The translations under genes were made by a program, and so were the position numbers. Shown here piece after piece: positions 1 to 10,157 of a DNA stretch of 64,000 bases. The notes beneath the pieces are model-generated. The model did not search any database and was not told the origin of the DNA. It saw only the letters and a list, made by a program, of their open reading frames with translations. Position 1 is the first letter of the stretch; every line of letters begins with the position of its first letter. This DNA is from Wurfbainia villosa (Eukaryota > Streptophyta > Magnoliopsida > Zingiberales > Zingiberaceae): positions 29,595,245 through 29,659,244 of the forward strand of contig CM046003.1 of assembly GCA_025175895.1 (NCBI GenBank). Reading direction: 5' to 3'.

Positions 1-658
1 TGATATTCATTTTATTATTAATTGACATGCTTGAGTTACCTAGAGTGGTGGTGGAATTCTCTTGAGCTTGCTCCTCCTCTCTACCGGATGTAGATGGTTC
101 CTCTTGTTGCTCCGGTGTTGAGGATGCTCTCTCCTCCCCCTCAATCCTAGAGGTGGAGGTTTCCTCCAATTCTTCCACCTCTTCCACTTCTTCTTTCTCC
201 GATCCGGAAGTCGACTCCCTATCAACTTCTGACTCCTCAAGTTCTTTAGATGGGGATGTGTTTGCTTGGGCTTGAGAGGGTGATGGTCCTTCTTCTTGGA
301 CCGATGATAGACTTTCATGGAGCTTGGCCAAATCGCTCCATAGCTCCTTGGCATCCACATAGTCACCTAGACTACATAAGAGGCCATTAGGAATTAAATC
401 AAAAATGAATTTGATTACCTTCTTGTTTTTATTGAATTGTTGGAGTTGCTCCTCACTCCATTTCTTCTTCTTGAGAAACCCTCCCTTTGGTCCCTTAAGA
501 TATTCAAATCCTTCCATCAACACGGACCACTCCTCAAGGTCTCTCATCATCAAAAAATCTTCAATTCTCGCCTTCCAAGAATTGAAACCTTCTCGTCCAT
601 AGAAGGCATAAGGGACCGGTGTGTTGATGTCTCATCCTAATTGTCCTTGGGCTTCCAT
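1..658 (-). pseudogene. copia-type gag of element A (partial, cut by window edge)
   Basis: Reading from an ATG at 658 leftwards, the minus strand encodes a copia-type gag (UBN2/DUF4219-like): short motifs such as GFNSWKARIEDFL near the start and LGDYVDAKELW about 100 residues in. An acidic Ser/Glu-rich segment follows. Gag would form the particle that packages element RNA. There is an in-frame stop within the first ten codons and the frame decays near position 60, so this is probably a pseudogene. The same segment (LGDYRDAKELWE) occurs at 63774-63986 and, damaged, near 10230, tying element A to gag-only elements B and D. Whether A had a pol gene cannot be seen because it runs off the left edge. 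Confidence 0.7.
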
Positions 659-708
659 CTTTCCCTCTAGCGTCTTGACTCCGAGTTGTTAATCCGTAGA
701 AGAGCCCC

Positions 709-722
709 GGGCTATGATACCA
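709..722 (-). promoter_or_regulatory. primer binding site of element A
   Basis: Minus-strand TGGTATCATAGCC lies two bases inside the LTR edge at 725. It differs by one base from TGGTATCAGAGC, the usual copia site complementary to the 3' end of initiator-Met tRNA. It fixes the element's orientation (minus) and identifies the LTR at 725-2226 as the 5' LTR. Confidence 0.75.
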
Positions 723-724
723 CT

Positions 725-2226
725 TGTTAGGACCTGTGCGCCCGCTAGAGGGGGGTGAATAGCGATGTATTCGTTCGTAGATGGAATTCGTTCGCGTGAT
801 CGTCTCTACAATTTCGTTAGTACACAGCGGAATAGTAATAATAAAAGCAATGAAGAAATCACACACGAACACAATTGTTTAACGTGGTTCGGAACCGCAC
901 AGTTCCTACTCCACAGATCGGGTTCGTACGAACCCTAGCGATGCCAATCACACACCACTATAAAACACTCCTTCTCGGAACAATCCGGAGGCGGAGAAAT
1001 CTCGTACAAGATGATTACAATAATAATCAAATAACAACAAGAAAATAAAATGAGATATAATGCAATATAAATAAAGAAAATGCTTTACAAATGCCTTTCG
1101 ATTGCTTGCTTGTTGATCGCTTGAACCATGGTTGAAGACCCTGATTTGTAGCAGCAAATCGCCTTAAAAACATCCAAGAAATCACTTCCAAAAATCCTCC
1201 CGTCGAGCTCCTTTTATCCTTGCACGCGACCTGGATTTCCGCCTATCAGTCGACTGCCATAAGTCACCAGTCGACTGATGCCACTGTTGTCGTGAGACAA
1301 CGGCTCGATCCACACTGGAAAAACTCCAACGGATCTCTTGGCAGTCAACTGCCAACATTGGCAGTCGACTGCCAGCGCCCGTAGCCGACTGGCCAGTCGG
1401 CTACGGAGCGTTCTGTGCTCGACACTGAACTAGCAGTCGACTGCCAACCCTCGGCAGTTGACTGCCGTCGACATCAGTCGACTGCTCCCATGAGCAGTCG
1501 ACTGCCAGAGCAATCCCAGCTCTTAAACGACAGTCGAACTCAAGTCGACTCATGACAGTCGAACCAGCCATAATGCCAGTCGACTGCCAACCTCAATCAT
1601 GAGGTTTTAACCCAAGTATGGTGCCCCCATACTTGCTAGACCACCCTTAGCCTAGACCTAAGCCTTCTAGCCACCTCCATCAGCCTCACGCCTCTCGGAT
1701 CCCTCCAAGTCATCAATGACTTGTTCATCCATCGCGCTAGCCTCCAGGTGCTTCCATCGGCTATGTCATGCTAACGGTGTCTACACCGCCAAGGCACATT
1801 GGACTTACGCTGCCAAGACTCCGCTTGGACTTTACGCCGCCAATATCGATCCCCTTGGACTTCTCAAATGCCAAGACCCATGCTTGGACTTTTTCTTTCC
1901 AACACATGTTGGACTTTCCATTTGTCAAGACCCATGCTTGGACTTCCCTTGAGCCAAGTACTCAAGACTTGGACTTTCCCAAATGCCTAGTGTCCCACTT
2001 GGACTTTCCATGCCAAGTACCCATGACTTGGACTTTACCTTGCCAAGACCCATGCTTGAACATGACCCGGGTCGATTGCTCCAACAATCTCCCCAACATA
2101 TTAACCGACATTAATGTCAAACATCAATGCCAAACCACTTTGTCAAATCCCTTTGTCAAACATCAAAACATCACTCGAGTCAAACTCGAGTCTGGTCAAT
2201 CGTGACCTGGGCCGATTGCACCAACA
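725..2226 (-). repeat. 5' LTR of copia-type element A
   Basis: Bounded by TG at 725 (tgttaggacc) and CA at 2226 (gcaccaaca). On the minus strand it starts TGTTGGTGCAATCGGCCCAG, the same start as the LTRs at 7135 and 13506, and it ends with the shared U5 block (CTATTCACCCCCCTCTAG). It holds minisatellite copies at about 1860-2060 and a dense block of short palindromes at about 1240-1590. The long open frames across 1716-2398 are products of the repeats, not genes. The partner LTR lies left of the window, so no target duplication can be checked (right flank CTTTC). Confidence 0.85.
1240..1590. repeat. cluster of CAGTCGACTG palindromes in LTR A
   Basis: The palindrome GGCAGTCGACTGCC, or one- to two-base variants (cagtcaactg, cagttgactg), occurs about ten times in 350 bases, plus a larger palindromic word, GTAGCCGACTGGCCAGTCGGC, around 1380-1405. 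Related LTRs (7135, 13506, 59626) carry CGATCG-rich words at the same relative place, so this block turns over faster than the rest of the LTR. Function unknown. Confidence 0.75.
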
Positions 2227-2704
2227 CTTTCTACCAGAGGCTCCCAGGCCTCGATTATTGATACAAGGAGCTCACCCCACACCTTCGTTGCAGATCATGG
2301 CTGCAGATGTAGTCCCTCCCCCAAGAACTTGGAAAGAATGGGAGATGGAGTTCTATGACCATCAAGGTCTTCTGCAACAGCTAATGGGGTATAGGTGAGT
2401 GCCTCGCAACCCTCCCACCCCATTCTTTTGCTAGTATCATATGGAATATGACCATGCCAGTGGGCGATGTTTTAAATTGCAAGAAGAACGGACCCAACAT
2501 GGGCCCTATAACCAACAACCGTAGATTACTTTTCCTCTAGACCCTCAGACTCCAGCCCAGGAGGGTATCTCACAAGGAGGCCCATCAGGTGAGGGCCCTT
2601 CATCTGATCTGAATGGCGTCCCCACATGGGGGGTTATTCACGTTATCGCAGGAGGACCCACCGATGGGGATTCCAATCGAGCATGAAAATCATATGCCTG
2701 TCTC
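2227..2704 (+). pseudogene. decayed gag-protease linker of the gypsy element
   Basis: This stretch between LTR A and the protease has only short open runs (for example about 2299-2398 with TWKEWEMEFYDHQ). Proline- and glycine-rich scraps lead into the protease frame. I see no zinc knuckle. It is probably the end of gag, cut on the left by element A. Weak assignment based mainly on position. Confidence 0.4.
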
Positions 2705-3520
2705 ATGGAGAGCTTGGCTATAGTTACTGATCAGGCTGTCCAGACTGCGCCGCCAGTTTCGTTCGGGCTTGAAGATCTCCGAGGCATTCTACTGCCTCAT
2801 ACAGATGCTCTGGTATTTAATATTTCCCTGGCCAACTATGAAGTGGCCCGGGTATTAGTTGATTCAGAAAGCTTTGTCAACATCCTCTTCCAAGAGGCTT
2901 TCGAACAAATGCAGTTGGGAAATGCCCAGCTGGAGGACGTGACCACTCCTCTTTTCGGGTCTGCGGGACATGTGGTGCATCCCACAGGGCAGATCTCGTT
3001 GTCCATCACTCTAAGCACAAAGCCCAGCCAGAAAACCAACATTGTTCATTTTCTTATCGTGGATGCTCTGTCCACTTATAATGCAATTCTGGGTCATCCC
3101 TTCCTTTCTATTTTTCAAGCGGTTGCTTTTCCTTACCACCAGAAGGTGAAATTTTCGGTCGAGCAACTGATTGGAGAGGCTAGAGGCGAGCAGAAGGCTG
3201 CCAGGAGCTGCTACGTACAAATGGTCAGGGATGACCAAAAGAAGGCCATGGCAGATGACCCTAAAGGAAAAGCCGTTGTGATCTCCGACATATGCGTGTT
3301 GGAAGAGCCTCCCCCTAAAGCGGGGAAAATAGAAGAAGGAGAGCTAGTGGAGATAGCTCCTGGAAAAGTCACTTGGGTAGCCCAGCAGCTCGAGGCTAAG
3401 GAGGAGCTAGTGGCATGCTTAAAGAAAAATGAAGATATCTTTGTCGGGGATGTGCATGACCTTACGAGAATCGACCCCCGCATTGCTGAACATCGTCTCA
3501 ACATTACCAGAGGGGTCTGA
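2705..3520 (+). pseudogene. gypsy aspartic protease (Tat-like)
   Basis: Open for 271 codons. The retropepsin active-site region reads RVLVDSESFVNILF at residues 50-63. The family usually has VDSGSS, so the catalytic Asp is present but the flanking Gly and Ser are changed. The flap/C-terminal motif NAILGHPFLS follows at about residues 125-135. Downstream Lys/Glu-rich linker leads to an HRLNITRGV segment typical of the stretch before RT. The frame ends in TGA at 3518, then continues in the same frame into RT, so PR and RT were one polyprotein. The active-site changes suggest it is dead. Confidence 0.82.
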
Positions 3521-4210
3521 CCGGTCCAGCAGAAGCGGCGACATTTTGGACCCGAAAAAGACAAAGTGATAGCTGAGGAAGTAGATAAATTATTGAAAGT
3601 GGGTCATGTTAAAGAGATTCAATTCCCTGAGTGGGTATCTAATGTAGTTCTGGTCCCTAAGCCTTCGGGCCAATGGAGGATGTGTATTGACTTCTGTGAT
3701 TTGAATAAAGCATGCCCTAAAGACTGCTACCCCTTGCCTCACATTGATCAGTTGGTGGACTCTACGGTGGGATATGAGGTAGTGTTCTTAATGGATGCTT
3801 ACCAGGGATATCATCAGATACCGCTGGCCAAAGAAGATCAGAAGAGGGTTAGTTTTGTAATAGCGGGAGGGCTATATGCCTATGTAGTAATGCCATTCGG
3901 TCTAAAAAATGTGGGGGCCACATACCAGTGGCTCATGGATAAAATCTTTGCAGAACAAAAAGGTAAGAATGTGGAAGTTTACGTTGACGACATCTTGGTT
4001 AAATCAAAAATCACTCAGGATCTGGTTACTGACATAAACAAAACTTTTTCTACTTTGAGGCGATATAACATGAAATTGAACCCCAAAAAATGTTTGTTCA
4101 GAGTGAAGAGCGGGAAATTCTTGGGGTATATTATAACTAAGAAGGGACTGCAGGCCAATCCGGAGAAGGTGCAGGCATTATGCAATATGAAGTTGCCCAC
4201 TAATCTGTGA
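3521..4210 (+). pseudogene. gypsy reverse transcriptase
   Basis: Reads on in the protease frame after a stop. Visible RT blocks: VGHVKEIQFPEW, WRMCIDFCDLNKACPKDCYPLP, FLMDAYQGYHQI (first catalytic Asp), VMPFGLKNVGATYQWLMD and YVDDILVK (catalytic pair), then FLGYIITKKGLQANPEK in the connection. This order and these words are typical of Ty3/gypsy Tat-type RT. TGA at 4208 interrupts the connection. Active-site aspartates are retained, so loss of function is by stop codons rather than by motif loss. Confidence 0.9.
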
Positions 4211-4855
4211 GAAACTCAAAAGCTGGTAGGAAGAATTGTTTCCTTTTCCCGATTTATAGTCAGATCAGCAGACAATGGGCTACCTTTCTTCAGGATTTTG
4301 CGTAAGGCTACTAAATTTCAATGGGATGATCAATGCGAACAAGCTTTTAGAGAGCTGAAGAAATATTTAGCTTAACTTCCCCTATTAGCCAAACCAATAG
4401 CAGGAGAACCCTTGTGGATGTATCTAGCTGTTTCAGAAGGAGCTATTAATTCAGTATTATTGAAACAAGATGGTTCTCAGCAACAACCTATTTATTATAT
4501 CAACCATATCTTGAAAGGAGCTGAATCATGATACACTGAGTTGGAGAAGTTGGTATATATTCTAGTCTTGACAGCTCGCAAGTTGAGGTCATACTTCCTA
4601 GCTCACCCAATTAATATCTTAACTCATAGTGAATTAGGCAAGGTGGTTACTAAGTATAATTTTTCTAGTAGATTGGCTAAGTGGGCAGTGGAGTTAAGTG
4701 AGTATGACATTCATTATCAACCCCGAACCGTCATCAAGGCTCAGGTTCTCGCTGACTTTCTAGCAAAAGTGCCTGTTGGTTCGGAGGAGGGCTTATCGAC
4801 AAAAGAAGAGGGATCGGAAGTATGGAATATATTTGATCTGACTCCGGTCTCGAGG
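4211..4855 (+). pseudogene. gypsy RT connection and first RNase H
   Basis: Same frame as RT, with stops near 4375 and 4530. Recognisable pieces are VGRIVSFSRFIVRSADNGLPF, the tether FQWDDQCEQAFRELKKYL, then an RNase H-like region with YTELEKLVYILVLTARKLRSYF and WAVELSEYDIHYQPRT. These match the degenerate RNase H that follows RT in Ty3/gypsy elements. The segment ends with VLADFLAKVP, a usual end point before the second RNase H in Tat elements. Confidence 0.85.
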
Positions 4856-4857
4856 TA

Positions 4858-5196
4858 ATGGGTGGAGATCAAGCATTATCCCCTGAGAAAGAGGAAATCC
4901 GCATAGCCGTGCGCCTAGGATATCAGGCATCCAACAATGAAGTAGAATATGAAGCTATTTTAGCAGGGTTACAAGCCGCTAGAGTCGTAGGAGTAACTTT
5001 CATCATAATCCATTCGGACTCCCAGTTGGTAGTGTCACAACTTTAGGGCTCTTTCGTGGTTCGGGAAGAAAGATTATAAAAATATTTAAAGGCTTTTGTG
5101 AAAGAAAAGGCTCAGTTTCAGCAAGTTCTCTTAAAATAGATTTCGAGGGAGAACAATTGGAAGGCGGATGAGTTGGCTCGGCTAGCTAGCGCTATG
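4858..5196 (+). pseudogene. second (archaeal-type) RNase H of the gypsy element, truncated
   Basis: Starts in a different frame from the upstream pol. The Glu block (NNEVEYEAILAGLQAA) and the second Asp block (IIHSDSQLVVSQL) of the plant aRNH domain are clear, but the first strand with its catalytic Asp is missing at about 4840-4860, so a small deletion or frameshift removed it. A stop follows at 5044. The tail includes KADELARLASAM just before the insertion at 5197. A second RNase H of this kind marks the Tat lineage. Removing the inserted copia block and one copy of CTATG keeps the frame into the integrase region at 31795. Confidence 0.82.
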
Positions 5197-7022
5197 TGTT
5201 GGACTTTCCGAGCCGCAAAAACCGCTTTTTTCTTTGCGGAAACCCCGGAAGTCCAGCCACGGATCCGTGCGAAGATATATTAAAATAAAAACATGTATGT
5301 GCTAAGTAAACCTAGATCTACCTTAGATCTAGAAGTTGAGAGTATTACCCTTGTAGCGACGCCCTTCGCTTATCCCGCTCATCTGAATGTTTCGTCGGAA
5401 CTCAAGAGTGTCAAGTGAACACTCCTCTATTGGTATCCACACGGACAAATGGTGGAGAAAAATACCTTGGAGTGTGCTAGCACCCTTTATGAATTTTTGG
5501 CAAGATAGAGGATTGGAGAGCTTGAGAAGGTGATCCAAGGAAGAAGATGAAGTTCTAGTAACTCACCAAAATCAATTACACCCATCAAATGGAGTGGCTG
5601 ACCACTTCATGACTTGGGGGGTTACATGAATGCATGTAAATCCAAGAGCCAATGGATCTTGGTCTCTCTCATGAGGTGGCACCACATGATAAGTCAATAA
5701 TGATGTGGAACATCATCATTGGTCGGCCCCCATGTTATGTCACCATGACATGACAATTGGTCAAGTCAAAATTGACCATTCATCTTCCCTCTCAAGTCAA
5801 GTCAAACTTGACCTCTTATCTCTCATGGTTGATCAAATCTAACCATTTGATTCAAGTCAATTTAATTTAATGAATCTCTATTCATTAATTTAAATTGATT
5901 TGATGAATCAAATCTAAATTAGACTCATTCAACACTTGAATCAAATTGAGTCCAACTCAATTAGTCTAATTATGATTACTCTTAATCCAATTTGGTTCAT
6001 CACATGAACCTGATCCTCATGGTTCATCATATGAACCTAATCTCCATCTAATTACCCTTTGTGTGTGACCCTATAGGTTCTTGTAACATTGGCAATGCCC
6101 CTAAACCGATTTAGGAACATAAGCAATGAGCGGTATCTAGCAACACATCATTGCTACCCAAGTTACAAGAATGTTGAGCTCCAACATCACCTTTGTGACT
6201 ACTAATTGTGACTCTCACAATATGTGACAATGTCCCTCTATCCTTGACATCTAGATTGACCAATTGAGACATAGACCATGTCATCCTCGGTACAATCTAT
6301 ATCTTGAACTCAAAGTAGACTCACTCTAATCAAATGAGCTCAATATCTCATATTGACTCATTTGGGCATGGTCATGCACTTCGTGGTCTCACTCTATCAA
6401 GAATAACGATGTTTCTCCTGTCATATAGGAGGGATAGATCTCATCTACATCACTCACATCCCTCCGCATAATTTGTCACATACCCAGTAATCGCCTTTAT
6501 AGTCCACCCATTTACGGGTGACGTTTGACGAAGCCAAAGTATGCAACTCCTTATGTAGGGAATCATGGTGACTTCAGGTCTAAGGACTAATAGTCATACT
6601 AATAGCCACATGAGAAAGTATATGACACTCATATAATGATCCATGATACTTTCTCATGGCGGGTCATTCAGTATACATTCTCCAATGCATACCCATGTGT
6701 CAACTTGATATCTCATATCCATGACTTGTGAGTTCAAGTCATCGTGTTGAACTATATGCTAGTCTCTATGCATTAACATTGTCCCTGAATGTTAATACTT
6801 GACTAGGAATAATTAAGAGTAGTGTTCTCTATATCATCTCATTATCGATTCAACCAATCGATTGATATAGATAAGAACTTACTACTCAAGGACGTTATTA
6901 TACTTAGTTATTTGGCACCAATACAAGTAAATATAATAACCATGCCTTTATAAATAAGAATATGATACAATAAAGTTCATACAACAATCATCACATGATT
7001 GACTCTAGGGCTTTCACTAACA
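5197..7022 (-). repeat. LTR1 (3' LTR) of the composite copia block
   Basis: Starts TGTTGGACTTTCCGAG at 5197 and ends CACTAACA at 7022 on the plus strand (1826 bp). LTR3 at 29654-31477 is a close full-length match (1824 bp), and 19305-20601 matches its right-hand part. On the minus strand it is preceded by a PPT-like AGTGGGAGAT and the RNase H end, so it is the 3' LTR. It is AT-rich with many CAAGTCAA-type words and has no coding potential. Confidence 0.88.
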
Positions 7023-7134
7023 ATCTCCCACTAGCACTAGTGCCAATCACCGTAGTATCTAATACCCAATGACCTAGTGTGACCATCATGCTCTTTCTAT
7101 GCCAAAGCCTTGGTCAAGGGATCTGCGATGTTAG
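7023..7134 (-). pseudogene. RNase H 3' end and polypurine tract, copia copy 1
   Basis: Minus-strand AGTGGGAGAT (7023-7032) directly abuts LTR1 and is the probable polypurine tract. Upstream of it on the minus strand the frame encodes the usual copia RNase H end (DPLTKALAQKEHDGHTRS and a short tail). The coding sequence is cut at 7134/15338 by element B, whose duplication GTTAG lies on both sides. Confidence 0.8.
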
Positions 7135-8777
7135 TGTTGGTGCAATCGGCCCAGGTCACGATTTACCAGACTCGAGTTTGACTCGAGTGATGTTTTGATG
7201 TTTGAAAAAGGGAATTGACAAAGTGTTTTGGCATTGATGTTTGACATTAATGTCGGTTAATATGTTGGGGAGATTGTTTATACAATCGACCAAGGTTATA
7301 ATTGACTTGATGGTTGACCAGGGTTGACCATGTGATTATGGGAAAGTCCAAGTAGGACACTTGGCATTAGAAAAGTCAAGTCTTGAGCACTTGGCATGAA
7401 GTCAAGCATAGGTCTTGGCAAATGGAAAGTCAAGCATGGGTCTTGGCATGGAAAGTCAACATGGGTTGGCAAAAGTCAAGCATGGGTCTTGGCATGGAAA
7501 GTCAAGCATGGGTCTTGGCATGGAAAGTCAACATGGGTTGGCAAGGAAGTCAAGCATGGGTCTTGGCAAATGGAAAGTCCAAGCATGGGTCTTGGCATGG
7601 AAAGTCCAACATGGGTTGGCATGAGAAGTCCAAGCATGGGTCTTGGCAAATGGAAAGTCCAAGCATGGGTCTTGGCATGGAAAGTCCAACATGGGTTGTG
7701 AGGAAAGTCAAGCTTGAGTCTTGGCATTTAAGTCAGGGTTGATATTGGCGTAAAGTCAGCGAGTCTTGGCGCATAAGTCCAATGGTTGGCGTAAAGTCGC
7801 GGAGTCTTGGCGGCGTAAGTCAATGTGCCTTGGCGTGTAGACAGTTAGCATGACATGGCCGTGGAAGCGAGGCTAGCGATGGATGAACAAGTCATGGATG
7901 ACTTGGAGGATCAAGGCATGAGGTGATGGAGGTGGCTAGAAGGCTTAGGTCTAGGCTAAGGGTGGTCTAGCAAGTATGGGGCACCATACTTGGGTTAAAA
8001 CCTCATGTTTGAGGTTGGCGGTTGGTGCATTATGGCGGTTCATTGCGAGTCGACGAGTTACTGTTCGACTTTAGGGCTCTGTGTCATTTCTCATGGGCGA
8101 TCATGATATCGGCAGCCAGATCGATCGTGTCGATCGTGCGAAACGAATGCTCCGTAGCCGTAGGCGATCACGAGCGTTAGCGATCGGGCAATGTTAGCGA
8201 TCTGATGAGTCCGTTGGAACTTGTCCCGCGTGGATTGAGCCATTGTCTCCGCGATGTTGGCGATCGGGACTTATGGCGTCATTGCCGGAAATCCAGGAGG
8301 ATAAGCATTTGTTCGTGGAAGGCTCAAGGATCAGTTTTTGGGAGCTTACTTGAGGCGATTTGAAGCGATTTGAGTGCATTTGGGCCTTCATCCTCATCCA
8401 AGCAACCAACAAGCAAGCGCTCAAACCCTAGTTTGTAAAGTGTTCTTTACATTTCCTTGTATTTTACTTGTATTTTTGTGTATTACTTAGTGTAATCTTG
8501 TATGCGAGGTTTCTCGCCTCACTTATTGTCGAGAAGGAGTTTATTGATTAGTGATTGCATTGGCGTCGCTAGAGCTCGTTAGAGCTCGATCCGTGGAGTA
8601 AGGCAGTTCGGTTCGAACCACGTTACATCCTCGTGTTGTGCTTGTGTTTGTGATTGTATTTCGTGTATTGTTATTATTATTATTATTATTATTCGCTAAC
8701 ACTGTAGACAAGCAGAGCGAATTCCATCTTAAATGCAGTTTCTATTCACCCCCTCTAGTGGCGTCAAATCTTCTACA
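7135..8777 (+). repeat. 5' LTR of element B
   Basis: Begins TGTTGGTGCAATCGGCCC and ends GCGTCAAATCTTCTACA (1643 bp). It pairs with 13506-15337 (1832 bp). The size gap comes from fewer minisatellite units and many one- to few-base deletions, often of C, in this copy (gaaagtcaag where the 3' LTR has gaaagtccaag). U5 carries an ATT triplet run (about 8668-8692) and the CACCCCCTCTAG block shared with the other copia-type LTRs here. Long Trp/Lys/Gly/Ser-rich frames at 7383-7742 are repeat artefacts. Confidence 0.9.
7408..7735 (+). repeat. minisatellite in 5' LTR of element B
   Basis: Tandem units of about 26-30 bp built from two alternating words: AAGTCAAGCATGGGTCTTGGC(AAATGG) and AAGTCAACATGGGTTGGCA. 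The same array, with more units and the form AAGTCCAAGCATGGG, is in the 3' LTR at 13716-14190 and, inverted with few units, in LTR A at about 1860-2060. Unit number differs between the two LTRs of one element, showing slippage or recombination after insertion. Confidence 0.88.
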
Positions 8778-8778
8778 A

Positions 8779-8790
8779 TTGGTATCGAGC
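8779..8790 (+). promoter_or_regulatory. primer binding site of element B
   Basis: TTGGTATCGAGC begins just after the LTR end at 8777. It is the initiator-Met tRNA type TGGTATCAGAGC with one base missing. It supports the plus orientation and the LTR boundary. Confidence 0.78.
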
Positions 8791-8845
8791 AGCTCTTCTG
8801 GATTGGCAGGAGCTAAAGAAAAGGGAGCAAGCTAGAGGGAAAGAT

Positions 8846-9032
8846 GGAGATTGGGTGGCGACATCGCTCCACCTTCCTTCGGAAGATTTGGCGTATTGGA
8901 AAGGTAGAATGATGCATTTTCTAATGTGTGATTTTGATAATTGGATTAGTGTCTTAGTAGGTTTTGACCTCCAAAGATGAAGAAGGAAGAAAAATCAAGA
9001 AGAAGAATTGGAGTCAGAACAACTCGATACTA
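8846..9032 (+). pseudogene. gag N-terminal part of element B (broken)
   Basis: Just after the PBS, frames with several stops resemble the start of a copia-type gag (APPSFGRF, a V/LE-R segment and a Lys/Arg/Glu-rich stretch). The corresponding region is better preserved in the gag at 52708-53646 (RPPFFNGNDFRYWKGRMECF). The sequence stops at 9032 where a solo-LTR-like insertion begins and appears to resume around 10165 with words leading to GDCKGAKEIW. Identification rests on position and this partial similarity. Confidence 0.5.
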
Positions 9033-10157
9033 TGTTAGTGCGGTGGGCACAAGTCGAACCGATATTTTTGATGGCAAGGCTCAATAGTTAAAGGGTATAT
9101 TTGTTATCTTACAGGCGCGATTAAGTGTCACATGCTAAAGTTGGATCGACACGGTGGGAAAGGGTGGTCAGAGGCGATGGAGGAGGAGCCAGGTACTGGG
9201 TGAAGCCGAGGCGAGGCTACAAGGTAAGCTCGTGTGAAAGCGAAGTGGGTGCGTGATCCACCAATACCTCAATGGAAGGTCTAGGTCGAGATCGGATGGT
9301 TAGAACCATCGTGATATTTTAAGCTACATCTTGTCAAACCCTTGACTAGGATCAGCTACAAGTTACCTCGAGAAAGGCTCAATTTCAAGGGTGGTGACTT
9401 GACTCGTGTTTTGAAAGGGTGATGTGGCATCAAGGTGGACATCAAACCATCACCAAGCTTCCTTAGGTGGGCCAAATAAGGTGAGTTGGCACAAGATGGT
9501 TGGCTCCCATGATGTAACAAGTTGAATGGCTCCAACAAGTTGGCGCCCAGGAGGTTAGGTGGCACAAGGTGGTTGGATGAAACACCTCATCCTCAGTTGC
9601 CAAGGAGGTTGGAGTGGCACAAGGTGGTTGGATGAAACACCTCATCCTTGAGTTGCGCTGAAGGTTGGAGGTGCCTGGTGGTTGGATGAAACACCTCATC
9701 CTTGAGTTGGGATAAGAACCTCACCTTGGACACTACCTATGTCTAAATTCATAGATCAATATCCATAAATAGACATGTTCACTCCAAGAAATAACAAGAA
9801 TTCAAGAGCTCTCAACATAGATAGTAGTACTACTCACATTTGCTATGACTACAAAGCTACATCTTCTACTTATAAGGTTGTGGTATATTTATTTAAGTTC
9901 TACTTCTTTAAATTGTCTTTGTACAATCGTAACAAGGAAAGAGTGTCCTTGATTTCTTTTTAGTCGTTGCTCCACTTTAAGAGGAGTGGTTTTAGTGAAT
10001 TGCCCTCGTCGTGATCAAGGATCACTAGGGTGGATTAATCGAAAGATTGTGAAGTAAAAATATCTTGTCTACTTTATATTTCATGCATTCTCTACTTGCT
10101 TTTACTTATTGCAAAAGTTTTACGACAGTCGCTATTCACTAGACACTTGATCCAACA
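9033..10157 (+). repeat. probable solo LTR inside element B gag
   Basis: About 1.1 kb bounded by TG (tgttagtgcgg, 9033) and CA (ttgatccaaca, 10157) and ending with CGCTATTCACTAGACACTTGATCCAACA-like U5 sequence, which resembles copia LTR ends. It has no coding sequence. Gag homology stops on its left and resumes on its right. The flanks (TACTA and AGTAT) are not an obvious duplication, so mutation, a deletion or slightly wrong borders are possible. Confidence 0.55.
9555..9712 (+). repeat. short tandem repeat, about 3 units, in the solo LTR
   Basis: Three copies of a unit of about 50-70 bp with the core GGTTGGATGAAACACCTCATCC, separated by AAGGTTGG or AAGGAGGTTGG spacers, followed by a partial copy. 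Internal repetition of the solo LTR; no coding role seen. Confidence 0.7.

Noticed and set aside
1716..2398. Overlapping open frames of 63-145 codons
   Set aside because: They cross LTR A minisatellite sequence and its end; no protein family resemblance and no consistent frame.
7383..7742. Open frames rich in Trp, Lys, Gly and Ser across an LTR
   Set aside because: They are the minisatellite read in several frames at once; the same happens on both strands at 13618-14368.
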